In this document: positions 22,326 through 32,195 of the stretch, one piece after another
Position numbering within the stretch: position 1 is the stretch's first letter
Layout of the letters: each line of letters begins with the position of its first letter
Origin: Icerya purchasi
Taxonomy: Eukaryota > Arthropoda > Insecta > Hemiptera > Monophlebidae
NCBI GenBank assembly: GCA_039619475.1
Contig: CM077115.1
Span: 488,085,352 to 488,149,351, forward strand
Length of the DNA: 64,000 nt
Direction: 5' to 3'
Translations under genes and position numbers: made by a program
The notes under the pieces: model-generated
The model's database searches: none
The model's input: the letters and a program-made list of their open reading frames with translations, nothing else
What the model was told of the DNA's origin: nothing

Positions 22326-23693
22326 ATTTATAATTTCGGTGTAAAAATTTAATAATATTTTAATTTTTACTAGTCCTATATTTTTAATTATTTAAAACAT
22401 GTAGTCTGTCAGATTCCTTGTTTTCATCAGCATACTAATTATTGTATTTTTTTGATTGTTGGTTAAGATTCACATGCATACCTTTATGCTTTGGGGGGTT
22501 TAATCCATCCAAACGACCTTTTAGTCAAAATTCTTAGATAAATTTTAAGTACAGATTTAATTTTTCGTAAAAAGTTTTAAATTAATTCGCGTTCTAATTT
22601 TGTTGACTTCTGACGAGATTTCGATTCTGGCCAAACGATTGTATAAATTTCAAGTTCCCCAGATTTAATAACATTTAATTTTTGACTTTTTAATAAATCG
22701 TACAATGCCTTCCTTTTCAAAGTTTTGCGCTGATAAAGAATTTCAATAGTTTCATAAAACTGAGTAATTGACAAATTAAAAAAAAAAAAAAAAACAATTT
22801 TTTCGACATTACACCGTCGCTACAAAAAAAGAAATAAAATAGAACTTTAAGAACGCGTCTATGTATATCAAAATCAACAGTACTGAAAATAGCGTGAAAT
22901 TTTCATTGGCGGCCGTCTTTTTCTTTTTTTTAGACTTTTTCGATCCTCTGTTATTGCAGCTAGATCGATCTCGGAACCGAGTCCCGAACAGTCCAAGTCT
23001 TGAATCTCGACCAGCTAAAGTTAATCGCTGCCGCGAAAGCGATTGATGATGGTTGGAAGGCAAATATAATAGCAAAAAAAAAAGTGACCAGTTTTTGTGC
23101 ATCGCAGATAAGATTACTAGTCAATTAATGGTTATAAAGCAGGGTAAAGTGCGTGTGAGATCGTGAACTGTTTCTAAATTAACGACGCCAGGTGTCAGTT
23201 TTTCGTTTTCTTATTATAGAGAAGAATCGACAAATGAGAATGATTCAATTCCTGACGATTTAACGAATACATATTATAACTTAATCTAAACATTTCAGAA
23301 ACTGGTGAATTTCTTTCAAACGAATTCCGAAGTTTCCGATATGCGATATTATTATATTAAGTAAATGATTGAAGAGAAAAAAAATATCAAAAGACAGGTA
23401 ATTATTAGAAATAGCAAATTCGCAATACCCGTAAATAACAGTCATAAAATATCGACACTTGCTGCCGAATCGTGTACACCAAGAACATCCGCTCCTGTAT
23501 AAATTGTTTCGTACATAGTTACGACATGACGCGCCATAACTGTATAGCGTCAAAATAAAATCACTGTTCCGTATTGCCCTTTTTCTTACCGTTATTTTAC
23601 AGTTCATCTCTAAAATATATAGACTATGCATACTCTAATGGAAAAGCGATAAGATGAGAACGTAAATCATGGTTATGTAAAATTGATCTCTTA
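22326..23693. other. Non-coding stretch
   Basis: Poly(A) at about 22,777-22,794; otherwise no gene that I can support. The minus-strand frame at 23,281-23,631 (116 codons) and the frames at 22,809-23,102 lack any family features. Confidence 0.4.
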
Positions 23694-23715
23694 ATATATA
23701 TATACATATATATAT

Positions 23716-23990
23716 ATATAACTTGATCATTTTAGCCTCGCAAGAGGCTGTTCCCCTTGACCCCTCTGGCTTACATTTCTGTCTTTATCTCTTCCATAGT
23801 TTGTATAAAATGATCAAAATTTACAATGTAATTCTAAATCAGTTCATATAAATATAATAACATAATCACAAAAATCTTATAAAATATAACAAACGTTACA
23901 TAAAATTGAAACATTTTTTTGGGGCATTTTTTCTAATGGGGGTAGCCTAATAATTACGTTGTAATTTATATATATATATATATATATATT
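23716..23990 (+). repeat. Microsatellite-bounded repeat family, copy D
   Basis: Bounded by TA arrays on both sides (about 23,694-23,720 and 23,970-23,990). Contains GCCTCGCAAGAGGCTG, ATGATCAAAATTTACAATG, a single minisatellite-like unit and TAATTACGTTGTAATT. Same orientation as copy A. It is the most complete compact copy and useful for defining the element ends. Confidence 0.65.
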
Positions 23991-23999
23991 TAAAAAAAA

Positions 24000-24264
24000 G
24001 TAAAGCAAGTCTCATATCCTTGATAGGGCGTCGGAGATTGCGAAGTTAAGGTTCACAATGTACTAAGCCCAACGGCACTAATGAAAGTAGGAGGGCCAGT
24101 TCGTTTCTCTCGGACGCCTTTACTTTCCCAGATTTCTCTGGTACCCAATTATTTCAGGCTGGGTAAGCTTGGGAGCAACTTGAATCCGGGACGAGACAAG
24201 TTTCGAACCCGTAACCTCTGATTTGGTATCCAAGCACCTTAACCACTAGGCTACCGCGCTACCT
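24000..24264 (-). mobile_element. tRNA-derived SINE (family 1)
   Basis: On the minus strand the 5' end near 24,264 reads TAGCCTAGTGGTTAAGGTGC, matching the RNA polymerase III A box. About 40 bp on is GGGTTCGAAACT, a B box with two mismatches to GGTTCGANTCC. The body contains TACCCA...TGGGTA, which can form a hairpin and resembles a central segment seen in several invertebrate SINEs (from general knowledge, not checked). It ends near a short A/T-rich tail at 23,995. A TA array abuts the head. It is not a functional tRNA gene: no cloverleaf closes at its 3' side. Confidence 0.65.
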
Positions 24265-24265
24265 A

Positions 24266-24352
24266 CATATATATATATATATATATATATAAATTTATAT
24301 ATATATATATATATATATATAAATTTATATATAAATATATAAATATATATAT
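24266..24352. repeat. (TA)n microsatellite, compound
   Basis: Two TA blocks joined by AAATTTATAT spacers. Frames that read as repeated Tyr-Ile here are composition artefacts. Confidence 0.85.
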
Positions 24353-25585
24353 GACAAAAAATAGTAAAAAACCATTTACCGACTGTTTGTGGCATTTCGA
24401 TTTTAATAACAGCGTTTTTAATTCTCTTCTTCGGTAGTCCACAGAAGTACCCACCCTTTTTTTTTGTCCATACCCGCGGGACCCTTCTTCTCTTAGATAC
24501 ATCACTGCGTGTGGTAAACACAACTTCCCCCGTTCTGTTTTCGCATAAAAACTCCGTTTCAACTTTAAAAAATTCGCGCGCGTTCATTCGATTATTTTCT
24601 GCTGGTAAAATAATTGCTGATTGCTAAATTATCCTTGTTCGCTTTGAAATCATTACAGGCAATGTAGCTAAGATAGTTAACTTAAAATACACATATACAA
24701 CTACGAAATAATCATTCGTGAAACATATAACGGTTGAATCCCCCGACTTTCTGATTTTTTTTTTAATACAGTTCACATACGCCGCGATATTTTCAGCATT
24801 CGCTGCTACTGATTCAGTTTACGTATAATCCAAGAGCAGGATCGGATAACATTCGAATACGTATCAAATGATTCAAAGCTTAATAGCTCCATCATTCTGA
24901 TAAGATGATCAAACAGCTAATCAACGGAACACGCGTATCACAAAATGCGCCGCTGTTGTGATAATTTTTGAACTGGCCGAAAACGAAACGATAAAAGTAT
25001 AAAAATAACACGGTACCGACTTCCTGCTCCTGTCCAATTTTGCAACGCTCTCTGCTAAAATGCCGGCATTGAAAATTCGTTAACAATGACCTCGCGATAA
25101 CGATTTTCGCTAATTTACTTCTAATTAATAGAATAAATACGCATCTCTAATTGCTTAAATAAATAGTTCCAGTGAATGGTTTCTCGCATAAAAAACTAAC
25201 ACAACAAATTTAAATTTGACAGTCAAAGGATAAAGGTATTGCTTGCCACAGATCGATGAAAAAGTTTTATAATTTGACCCTGCGAGTATCGGAATAGATT
25301 AAAAAAAAAAGAAAAAAAAAAAGAAACGAAAACCCGAATGAAAAAAAAAATTAATTAACAATCGGCGTGCCGGGATATACGATATTATTCTAAAAATGAA
25401 AAAGAATTTTAATGAAAATAAAATTATTTCATTTGGCGGAGTATAATCACTGTTACTGCGGTCGGGATGTAACGGTTAATCTAGAATTCACAGCGCAATG
25501 CGCGAGTAATAATTAAAAATATCACCAGCGACCGAGCTTCTCCGCACGAAATTTAATTAACGGGAATAGTTTTATGTTTACTTAC
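24353..25585. other. Non-coding or possibly intronic
   Basis: If the first exon at 25,586-25,729 is real, this is the start of its first intron on the minus strand. Poly(A)-rich runs lie near 25,300-25,350. The short minus frames at 24,246-24,587 and 24,892-25,086 carry no recognisable domain. Confidence 0.35.
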
Positions 25586-25729
25586 CTTCGATCATATTGC
25601 GTACAAAGAAAATGAGTAGGCGTGAATGGAGTGATCGGCGATTTTTAACTAGAATATCGGAGACGAATTGAGTGAGCCGGTTAAAACCTGCAAGCACCAC
25701 GACGAAATCGGTACTACCAAACGAGCACT
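25586..25729 (-). other. Candidate first exon of an unidentified minus-strand gene
   Basis: On the minus strand, an initiator-like CCAGTG (A at 25,729) lies 28 bp downstream of a TATA box. The exon would run to 25,586, where GAAG is followed by GTAAGTAAAC, a strong splice donor beginning at 25,585. ATG at 25,595-25,593 would give a very short first coding exon (Met-Ile-Glu, phase 1), an arrangement common in arthropod genes. The block is richer in G+C than its surroundings. The overlapping 102-codon frame reads through the donor and is probably not the product. No downstream exon was identified in the window, so the gene remains unknown. Confidence 0.35.
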
Positions 25730-25749
25730 GGCTACCCGATGTCCAGTAT

Positions 25750-25757
25750 ATTTTATA
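25750..25757 (-). promoter_or_regulatory. TATA box
   Basis: TATAAAAT on the minus strand, 28 bp upstream of CCAGTG, which resembles the arthropod initiator TCAGT. The spacing is right for a core promoter, but in AT-rich DNA a TATAAAA match alone is weak. The support comes from the combination with the initiator and the downstream splice donor. Confidence 0.35.
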
Positions 25758-27110
25758 CTGATCGGATTCGTCTAGTGATAAGATTTTAATGTCGGTGAAC
25801 AACGACAGTACCGCCGCGAGTGTAACCGGATATAGGGAAATAGAACCTGAATGACGAACTGGATGCGGAGCTCGCGCACTTCTCACTATATCTTCCTAGT
25901 CGCAACATGCAGCCTACTTCGAAGCACACATACACAGACGTCCTGTACAATGTAAGAAAGAAAATGACTCTTAAAGTTAACCTACAATTCACGAAAACAC
26001 TGTTCAACACCGGCCGTGCCTTGACTACATTGAAATCTTCGATATATTAGAACTGTTACTATTATTACTAATATTATCCGCCTAACTCGTATAGTGTTTA
26101 GTAGATGTCCGACAAGAATTTTTTCTCGGTAGTTTTTCCCCGGTCTCGGCCGAAAACTGATCTGAAGTTTTGTAATCGCTCGTAAAGTTTTTTTAAAAGT
26201 TAAAATTATGCTTATTTCAATTTACATCGCACGTGACAAAATAAATTTAATTGAAACAAAACAAACAAATTTACTAAATAATTTGCCTTTATTTTTCTTT
26301 AAGAAAACGTTAAAATTTACCGAAAATTGTATGATTAAGTCTAACGATTTTTAAAAAGACAATTCTCATTAAGTAAATTTAACCAGCTACACTACAAAAG
26401 AAAAAAACAAAAACCGTCCATTAGTTACACTGATAATTAAGTTTTAACGCCGTTTTCAGGAGTTCCAATAAGATATATCCATATTTCTTTACACCCCCCC
26501 CACCAAAAAGACAAATTTCGAAAGATTGCGTTGAATTGTTTAGTTGATTATATTTTCTCGTCACAAGGATCAATATCCACAAACAGTTAAATCTGGGGGG
26601 AGGGACAATTTTTGACATTTAAACGAACGGTAAATCATAAAAGACCAGCCGCTTAGGAAGTCGATCTCAAAAACATAGATTTGTCCTACGAACTCGAATA
26701 AAATAGATTTTCATCTCTATCGGTACAAAGCCTAAATTGGAGAATTATAATAGAATATCGATTAATGTCCAAGGTTTGGTTAATTAAAATCGAAACTGAC
26801 ATTTTTCGGCTGAAACTGAGAAACTTGGATGTTCTACAAATAAGTAAGTTGAACTTTTACATACGATTACACTCGATCGCAATTTATATTTAAAATAATT
26901 GTTATAGCAGTTTCGGAGCACGATTAAAACTTTACGAATAATATAAGCTCGCAGTCTAATTTTTAACAGACGAAAAATTCCATAACAGTGAATTTGCGTT
27001 GGTATTCTAAGGATCTATAATGACGGTGGTCTTGCTCGTGATTTTCTGTTAGCTCTCCGAGTCGAAAAAAGGACTCGGCATTACGGTACCGCCGCATACT
27101 CGCCTACTTC
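25758..27110. other. Non-coding stretch, possible upstream region
   Basis: No gene supported. The segment up to about 26,160 has somewhat higher G+C than average, in keeping with a promoter-proximal position. A C-run is at 26,491-26,501. Confidence 0.35.
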
Positions 27111-27285
27111 GTTGCGATAGCCTAGTTGCTAGAGCACTCGACTTCCGTTATGAATGCCTTGGGTTCGATCCCAGGCGATGATAGAAATTACTGCAGAAAT
27201 TATTATAAAAATGATTAAAAACAATCGCTAATAGTCACGTGGTAGGAAATAGCAAATCACCGCGTATACAATATGCGCATACGTG
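27111..27285 (+). mobile_element. tRNA-derived SINE (family 2), plus-strand copy
   Basis: The head reads TAGCCTAGTTGCTAGAGCA (A box) and GGGTTCGATCCC (a perfect B box), about 35 bp apart. The body continues to GTCACGTGGTAGGAAATAGC, matching the minus-strand copy at 37,985-38,168. The conserved tail GGTGGTTTTCCATTGCCTTCC of that copy resembles sequences in RTE 5' regions, including 61.55 kb in this window. RTE-assisted mobilisation would be an inference. Confidence 0.65.
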
Positions 27286-27589
27286 CGACTTGATAACGAG
27301 CGGTTGTAATCAATTCGGAGTGTGGACTTGCATCTACATTAGCGTTGCATATTAACTATATTACCATGAAAATCTGGCAGCAGGCATAGAATGCATCTCT
27401 CAATTGGCCTGGTCAGCGCGAGAGATTAGGCCAACTTACTGTCAAGTAGAATAGCTTTATACATATTATAGATATAGCTCAACGCTTGTACATCCATCGC
27501 TTTACTTTAAACTTCATTATGATATATCAAAGATCTGAAAACCCAAAACCTTCCGCCCAATCCATTAATTTCCGATTTAATTATCTAAT

Positions 27590-28465
27590 AACCATTATCA
27601 CGATTGTGTTATAATTTTTACTGACGGTTCTAAAATCGGAGAACGTAGTAGCGCAGTAGGCGCAACCTGTTTTATCAAAGTAATAACACGTTACAGAAGT
27701 TTAAGGTGCCGCCGGAAGCGACGGCCTATACTGTTGAACTATTGGCTATAGATAAGGCTTCGGGATTTTTAACAATCACACTCGACGTCGACAAAAGATA
27801 CATCTAATTATCAGTGACAGCTTAAGCTATCAGTGATAAAATCACTTAACTATAAATTATACCCGCTGGTATATGAAATAAGAAATAAATGCCTCAAGAT
27901 AATTAATAGCGGAATGACTTTGAAGTTTTGTTGAATTCCGGATTAATTTGAAATAGATGGAAATGATAATGTCGATCTGTTTAGGAAGCTGCTTCCGGAG
28001 GCGTTCCATTTCCTTTCATCCCTTCTACTGATTTATTTCGGAAAATTTTACAGAGACAATCGACAAAATTGGATAAATATAAAGAACAACTCAAAACCTA
28101 GGTATAGGTTCCATAATACAGTCCAACCAACTATCTCGTCAAGACTATGCGGTATTATCATGTGCCGTTAAATACCGCTGAAAGGCTTATTAGCAAAATT
28201 CGTTACCTTGATCTGTCGTCTCCGTATAGGACATACACGAGTTTCACAGAATTTTCAAAGTCAAACGTTAAATTTGATTTGGAGCGATCACGAGATGATT
28301 AGTTACTCGTAGAGCATCGGTTATTTTCTTGCAAATTATTTACCAGACGCAGAAATAATATTATTTTCAGGCACTTAATTTCCTTGTCGGTTTTTCCTCA
28401 TCAAAACATGCAGTATTTGCTTTGTTGTGGGAACCAGGCTTTGGTCGCCATATTCAGGTTCATAA
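27590..28465 (+). pseudogene. I-type RNase H and linker remnant
   Basis: Plus-strand pieces in order: VIIFTDGSKIGERSSAVGA (RNase H first aspartate, around 27,608), ATAYTVELLAIDKA (glutamate block, around 27,719), LIISDSLSY (second aspartate, around 27,805) and DGNDNVD (GNExVD block, around 27,958). CRLRIGHTRVSQNF follows (post-RNase H linker, around 28,213). Several frameshifts and stops; the RT and endonuclease are absent. No poly(A) directly at the end, but a T-rich tract follows at 28,510-28,570. Confidence 0.65.
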
Positions 28466-28650
28466 TCGATTGCAACATTGTGATTCACAAGGTAGTAGTT
28501 TAGAGTTATTTATTTTCTATTTCGTCTATTTATTCATTTTTATTTTATTTTTTTTTGTTTTTTTTTCTCTTTATATTTTATTTATATATTTGAAATAAGG
28601 CTAGTTTCTGTTTAGAGTAAATTTATGCTGGAAGTGACCGAATATACCGA

Positions 28651-29291
28651 GAGTTGATCAACATTTTTGGGTAGGTATTTGAGGTACTGAGAAAACTTGT
28701 TCAATACGTCCTTCAATAATACCTAAATACGAAAAGACAGAACTGGCTAAAGGCTTAGCGGGCTTAAGTGACCCTTAAATTTTTAAAGAAGGGAAAAATA
28801 TTTTGCAAAAAATGTTCTTGAGGCATTTTGGAATTTTAACATCGTAGAATTTAGTATTTAAGGAGTTAAAAGATCAAAAAGCCAGATCATTTATCCAAGT
28901 CGAAGATTTTGCCAGATGCTTGCAAAATTATCTTTTTAAAAATCGAAAAAATGTACTTCATGCAAGATGAAATTTTTACAGTATAATATTCGTGACTAAA
29001 AAGAATCATTCACAAAAAGACAGGTCGTTTCGCTGGGACATTTTACCTACTAGGTGATTGAGAATGTTCAACGTTTTATTGTGCATTAATATTATTCGTA
29101 ACTCATCTTTATACTTTTTTTTTTTCAATTTCATCTCAAACTGAGCTTTACTGAAGACGTTGTCATACTTTTCACCTTCTGTTATTGCTATGTCCGTTAT
29201 TATATCTACATAATTATCGCATATAGAAGTGAAAGAGTGGATTCTATTCCAAAATACAATCAAACTACAAATTTCATCAAATGCTTCTTTA
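28651..29291 (-). repeat. Inverted repeat, left arm (about 640 bp)
   Basis: This arm, reverse-complemented, aligns end to end with 30,335-30,973 at roughly 93% identity by eye (my estimate from reading, not computed), with a loop of about 1.04 kb between them. The right arm is repeated again at 46,278-46,916 because it lies inside the tandem duplication. The left arm keeps a longer open frame than the right. Confidence 0.8.
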
Positions 29292-29296
29292 TGCAA
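29006..29296 (-). CDS. Unrecognised conserved coding fragment (left arm)
   Basis: A 95-codon minus-strand frame whose visible start is a TTG, so it is a fragment. It reads EAFDEICSLIVFWNRIHSFT near the start and NKTLNILNHLVGKMSQR near the end, with a lysine-rich stretch between. Upstream, after one base shift near 29,310, an open frame continues to about 29,445 (KETAIYKKIQSLEYLNNHR, then YFNKLRELDLK) and begins just after ATTCATTTCAG, which looks like a splice acceptor. This would give a protein segment of about 145 residues, mainly helical and charged. I do not recognise the family. The counterpart at 30,335 has a deletion and stops early, so this arm may be the parent and the other a retrocopy. 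Confidence 0.35.
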   Translation of the reverse strand: MHKEAFDEICSLIVFWNRIHSFTSICDNYVDIITDIAITEGEKYDNVFSKAQFEMKLKKKKYKDELRIILMHNKTLNILNHLVGKMSQRNDLSFCE

Positions 29297-29445
29297 TTGT
29301 AAATTTTTGTGATAATTAGTTTCCGGTTTTTAGGTCCAACTCTCGTAATTTATTGAAATATTCTTTCCGACATATGCGATGATTGTTCAAATACTCCAAA
29401 CTTTGTATTTTTTTGTATATAGCAGTTTCCTTAATAGACGGATCG

Positions 29446-30334
29446 TACTTAGCTGAAATGAATTATCATTGGATAATGGAATATCTGTAATAAAAATGAT
29501 TTTTACAATCTATATAATTCTATTCAAAATAAGCCAATTAATAGTTGTTTTTTTTTATGGGTACGGGTAATGAAGAGCAACAGCCCACCCAACCAAGGAA
29601 TCTATGTAATAGCTCAAAAGGAGCATAACATATTAAATTTTAATCTAGTGCGAGATAGAATGAATGAAAAAAGCTAGAATAGGAACAACTGACAAAGAAG
29701 GAAAAGAGAAAACATATAAGAGCCATTGTATTATCCAAAAGTTGAGAATAGAAGAAAGAACGTTCTGAAGAAAGTCAGGAACATTCAAAGAAGACATGAT
29801 TGACATCACGGGGGAAAAAATAGTTGATAACATGAATGTTCGAAAAATTTCAGTAAACAATTAAGTACACTAATGAAACGAATATTTAGATAAATACCGA
29901 ACACGAATTGGGTTTATTAAATTTTATTGCCAGTTAAAGACTACAACAAATGCCTTTAAATTATTCTTAGCTGTATATTACGTTATTTTTAAGTTTATAT
30001 TATTATAATATACAGTAGTAAGTATATGGTAAGTATATATTATTTTAATACTACAAAGAACGTAAATTGATAACATCAGAAGAGGGTAAATTAAATTCTC
30101 TTGGGGTCTTCTCGTGATATTTTTTCATCAAAGCAAGGAAATTCTTGCGATATCCGTTTTTGGAGTTAACACTGGTTCTGTAGAATAATGTCTTGGTATT
30201 TTAACCTATGTTTTTTTCTGATTTCCAACACTTCAAGACTTTATTTTAAAGTTTTTTCGCTAAACAGAATAATTTTTTTATTGTCTTTTGAGAAAATTAC
30301 ACACACCAACTTTTCACTGGCCATCATATATAAT
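29446..30334. other. Loop of the inverted repeat, non-coding
   Basis: No supported gene. The minus-strand frame at 29,645-29,860 is hydrophobic through A/T-rich composition. It is repeated at 45,389-46,277. Confidence 0.4.
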
Positions 30335-31020
30335 TAAAGAAGCATTTAATGAAATTTGTAGTTTGATTGTATTTTGGAATAGAATCCACTCTTTCACTTC
30401 TATATGCGATAATTATGTAGATATAATAACGGACATAGCAATAACAGAAGGTGGAAAGTATGACAACGTCTTCAGTAAAGCTCGGTTTGAGATGAAATGG
30501 AAAAAAAAAAGTGTAAAGATAAGTTACAAATAATATTAATGCACAATAAAACGTTGAACATTCTCAATAACCTAGTAGGTAAAATGTCCCAGCGAAACAA
30601 CCTGTCTTTTTATGAATGATTCTTTTTAGCCGCGAATATTATACTGTAAAAATTTCATCGCGAATGAAGTACATTTTTGCGATTTCTAAAAAGATAATTT
30701 TGCAAGTATCTGGTAAAATCTTCGACCTGGATAAATGATCTGGCTTTTTGATTTTTTAACTCCTTAAATAGTAAATTTTACAATGTTAAAATTCCAAAAT
30801 GCCTGAGGAACATTTTTTGCTAAAAAATTTTCCCTTCTTTAAAAATGTAAGAGTCGCTTAAACCCGCTAACCCTTTAGCCAGGTCTGTCTTTTCGTATTT
30901 AGGTATTATTGAAGGACCTATTGAACAAGTTTTCGAAGTGCCTCAAATACCTACCCAAAAATGCTGCTCTCGGACTAAAATAATTTTTATGGCGGGCCAA
31001 AAAAAAAAAAAAAAAAAAAA
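30335..31020 (+). repeat. Inverted repeat, right arm, followed by poly(A)
   Basis: Inverted counterpart of 28,651-29,291. Homology stops at CTCTCGG near 30,973; about 25 bp later a run of 22 A begins (30,999-31,020). The coding frame (30,288-30,533) starts with the same EAFNEICSLIVFWNRIHSF but is broken after the lysine-rich part. A 3' poly(A) and a truncated 5' side would suit a retrocopied transcript of the left-arm sequence; this is inference. Confidence 0.65.
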
Positions 31021-32195
31021 TCTTTAAACTTTAAAGGAAATACATAAAATAAAACTTTTACTATAATCAGTTGCTTCAACTGATAATATTCCCCATCCGC
31101 TATTTCTTTGGCATTTCATATTCGAAGTTTTTCAAGTCCTATTCATTAATGAACGGAGTAAATTCAGGGTCGCTTTTTGAACAATAGGCACACTTATTCT
31201 CGCTTTCGTAATTATTTCCTAAAATCGTTAAATTTTCCCCCCATTTGGCACAAAAAATAAGGCATTATTTATGAATTCAGAAATGTAATGAACTGAACAT
31301 AATTCAAGTTATGATTTCTAGTATTTTTTTGTGTTTTTTCGATTTTAAATCATCTTAAAAAATTGTAACCATTTACTGGATTTAAATTCCCCCTTTCGAT
31401 CAATTTTTATAATTGCCCAATTGCTCATTTTTCGCTTGTACACCTCTAGCGCCTGTCTTAATGTGTAACACATTGAAAGTACTCCCAACTTATATTCCCG
31501 CTCTTTTAGATTTTTTCTTCAACGTCCATAATTTTCTTCGCTTTTATGTCCCGGATTTATTTAATAAAAAATTGCTATTAGACTTTTATTACTTTCCGTA
31601 GAAGTTAATGCAGTATTTTAAATATTTTTGAAAAATGCGTCATTGAAACATCATCGTATTACATTCCTTTAAGTTGGACTTTGTTGATTTTTTTTTTTCT
31701 TCGAAATCGTGATAAATACGCGAATAAAAGAGTAAATATTAGAAAAGGAAAAAATAAACATTTCGCTGCAAACAGTTTATGTCGTAAAACTTCCGCCGGG
31801 AAAAAGTTAATAAAAACGAAATTATTCAAAAACTTGAAAGTTCTATTTTTTAATTTTCATTTTCGTTAATATATTCAGTTTAGTCGAAATTAATTAAAAG
31901 GTTGTTTAAATCATATTAACGACATCGCAAGAATATGAATACTCCTCTAAGCTCTTAATTAGAATGTGCGACTTGCTGAGTATCAATCTGAGAGGTTTCA
32001 TATGTTGTCGAGAAATTTATAAATAGCAAAATTTTGATTCTGTAATAATGTGGGTTTTTTGCATTTATTGAAACGCTAAAATCCTTTTAGTGACTGCTGT
32101 TCTATTTATTTATTGTATTTTTTTAAATTTTAACACGATAAACCAGCAGCAAAAGATCAACCTACAACTTACAATTTATTTTTGTTAGAAAACTG
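31021..32195. other. Non-coding stretch
   Basis: No supported gene or RNA. The short plus-strand frames at 31,413-31,601 and 31,681-31,869 have no family features. The same DNA recurs at 46,964-48,138. Confidence 0.4.

Noticed and set aside
24190..24264. Functional tRNA gene
   Set aside because: A and B boxes are present but there is no closing acceptor stem or terminator, and it continues into a SINE body. The same holds for 27,111-27,180 and 38,100-38,168.
24246..24587. Two minus-strand frames with long Tyr-Ile repeats
   Set aside because: The repetitive part is translation of a (TA)n array; similar artefacts occur at 21,059-21,370 and 34,669-34,884.
25578..25886. 102-codon minus-strand frame as the protein product of the putative gene
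   Set aside because: It reads through the TATA box and the predicted splice donor, so it is unlikely to be the real coding sequence.
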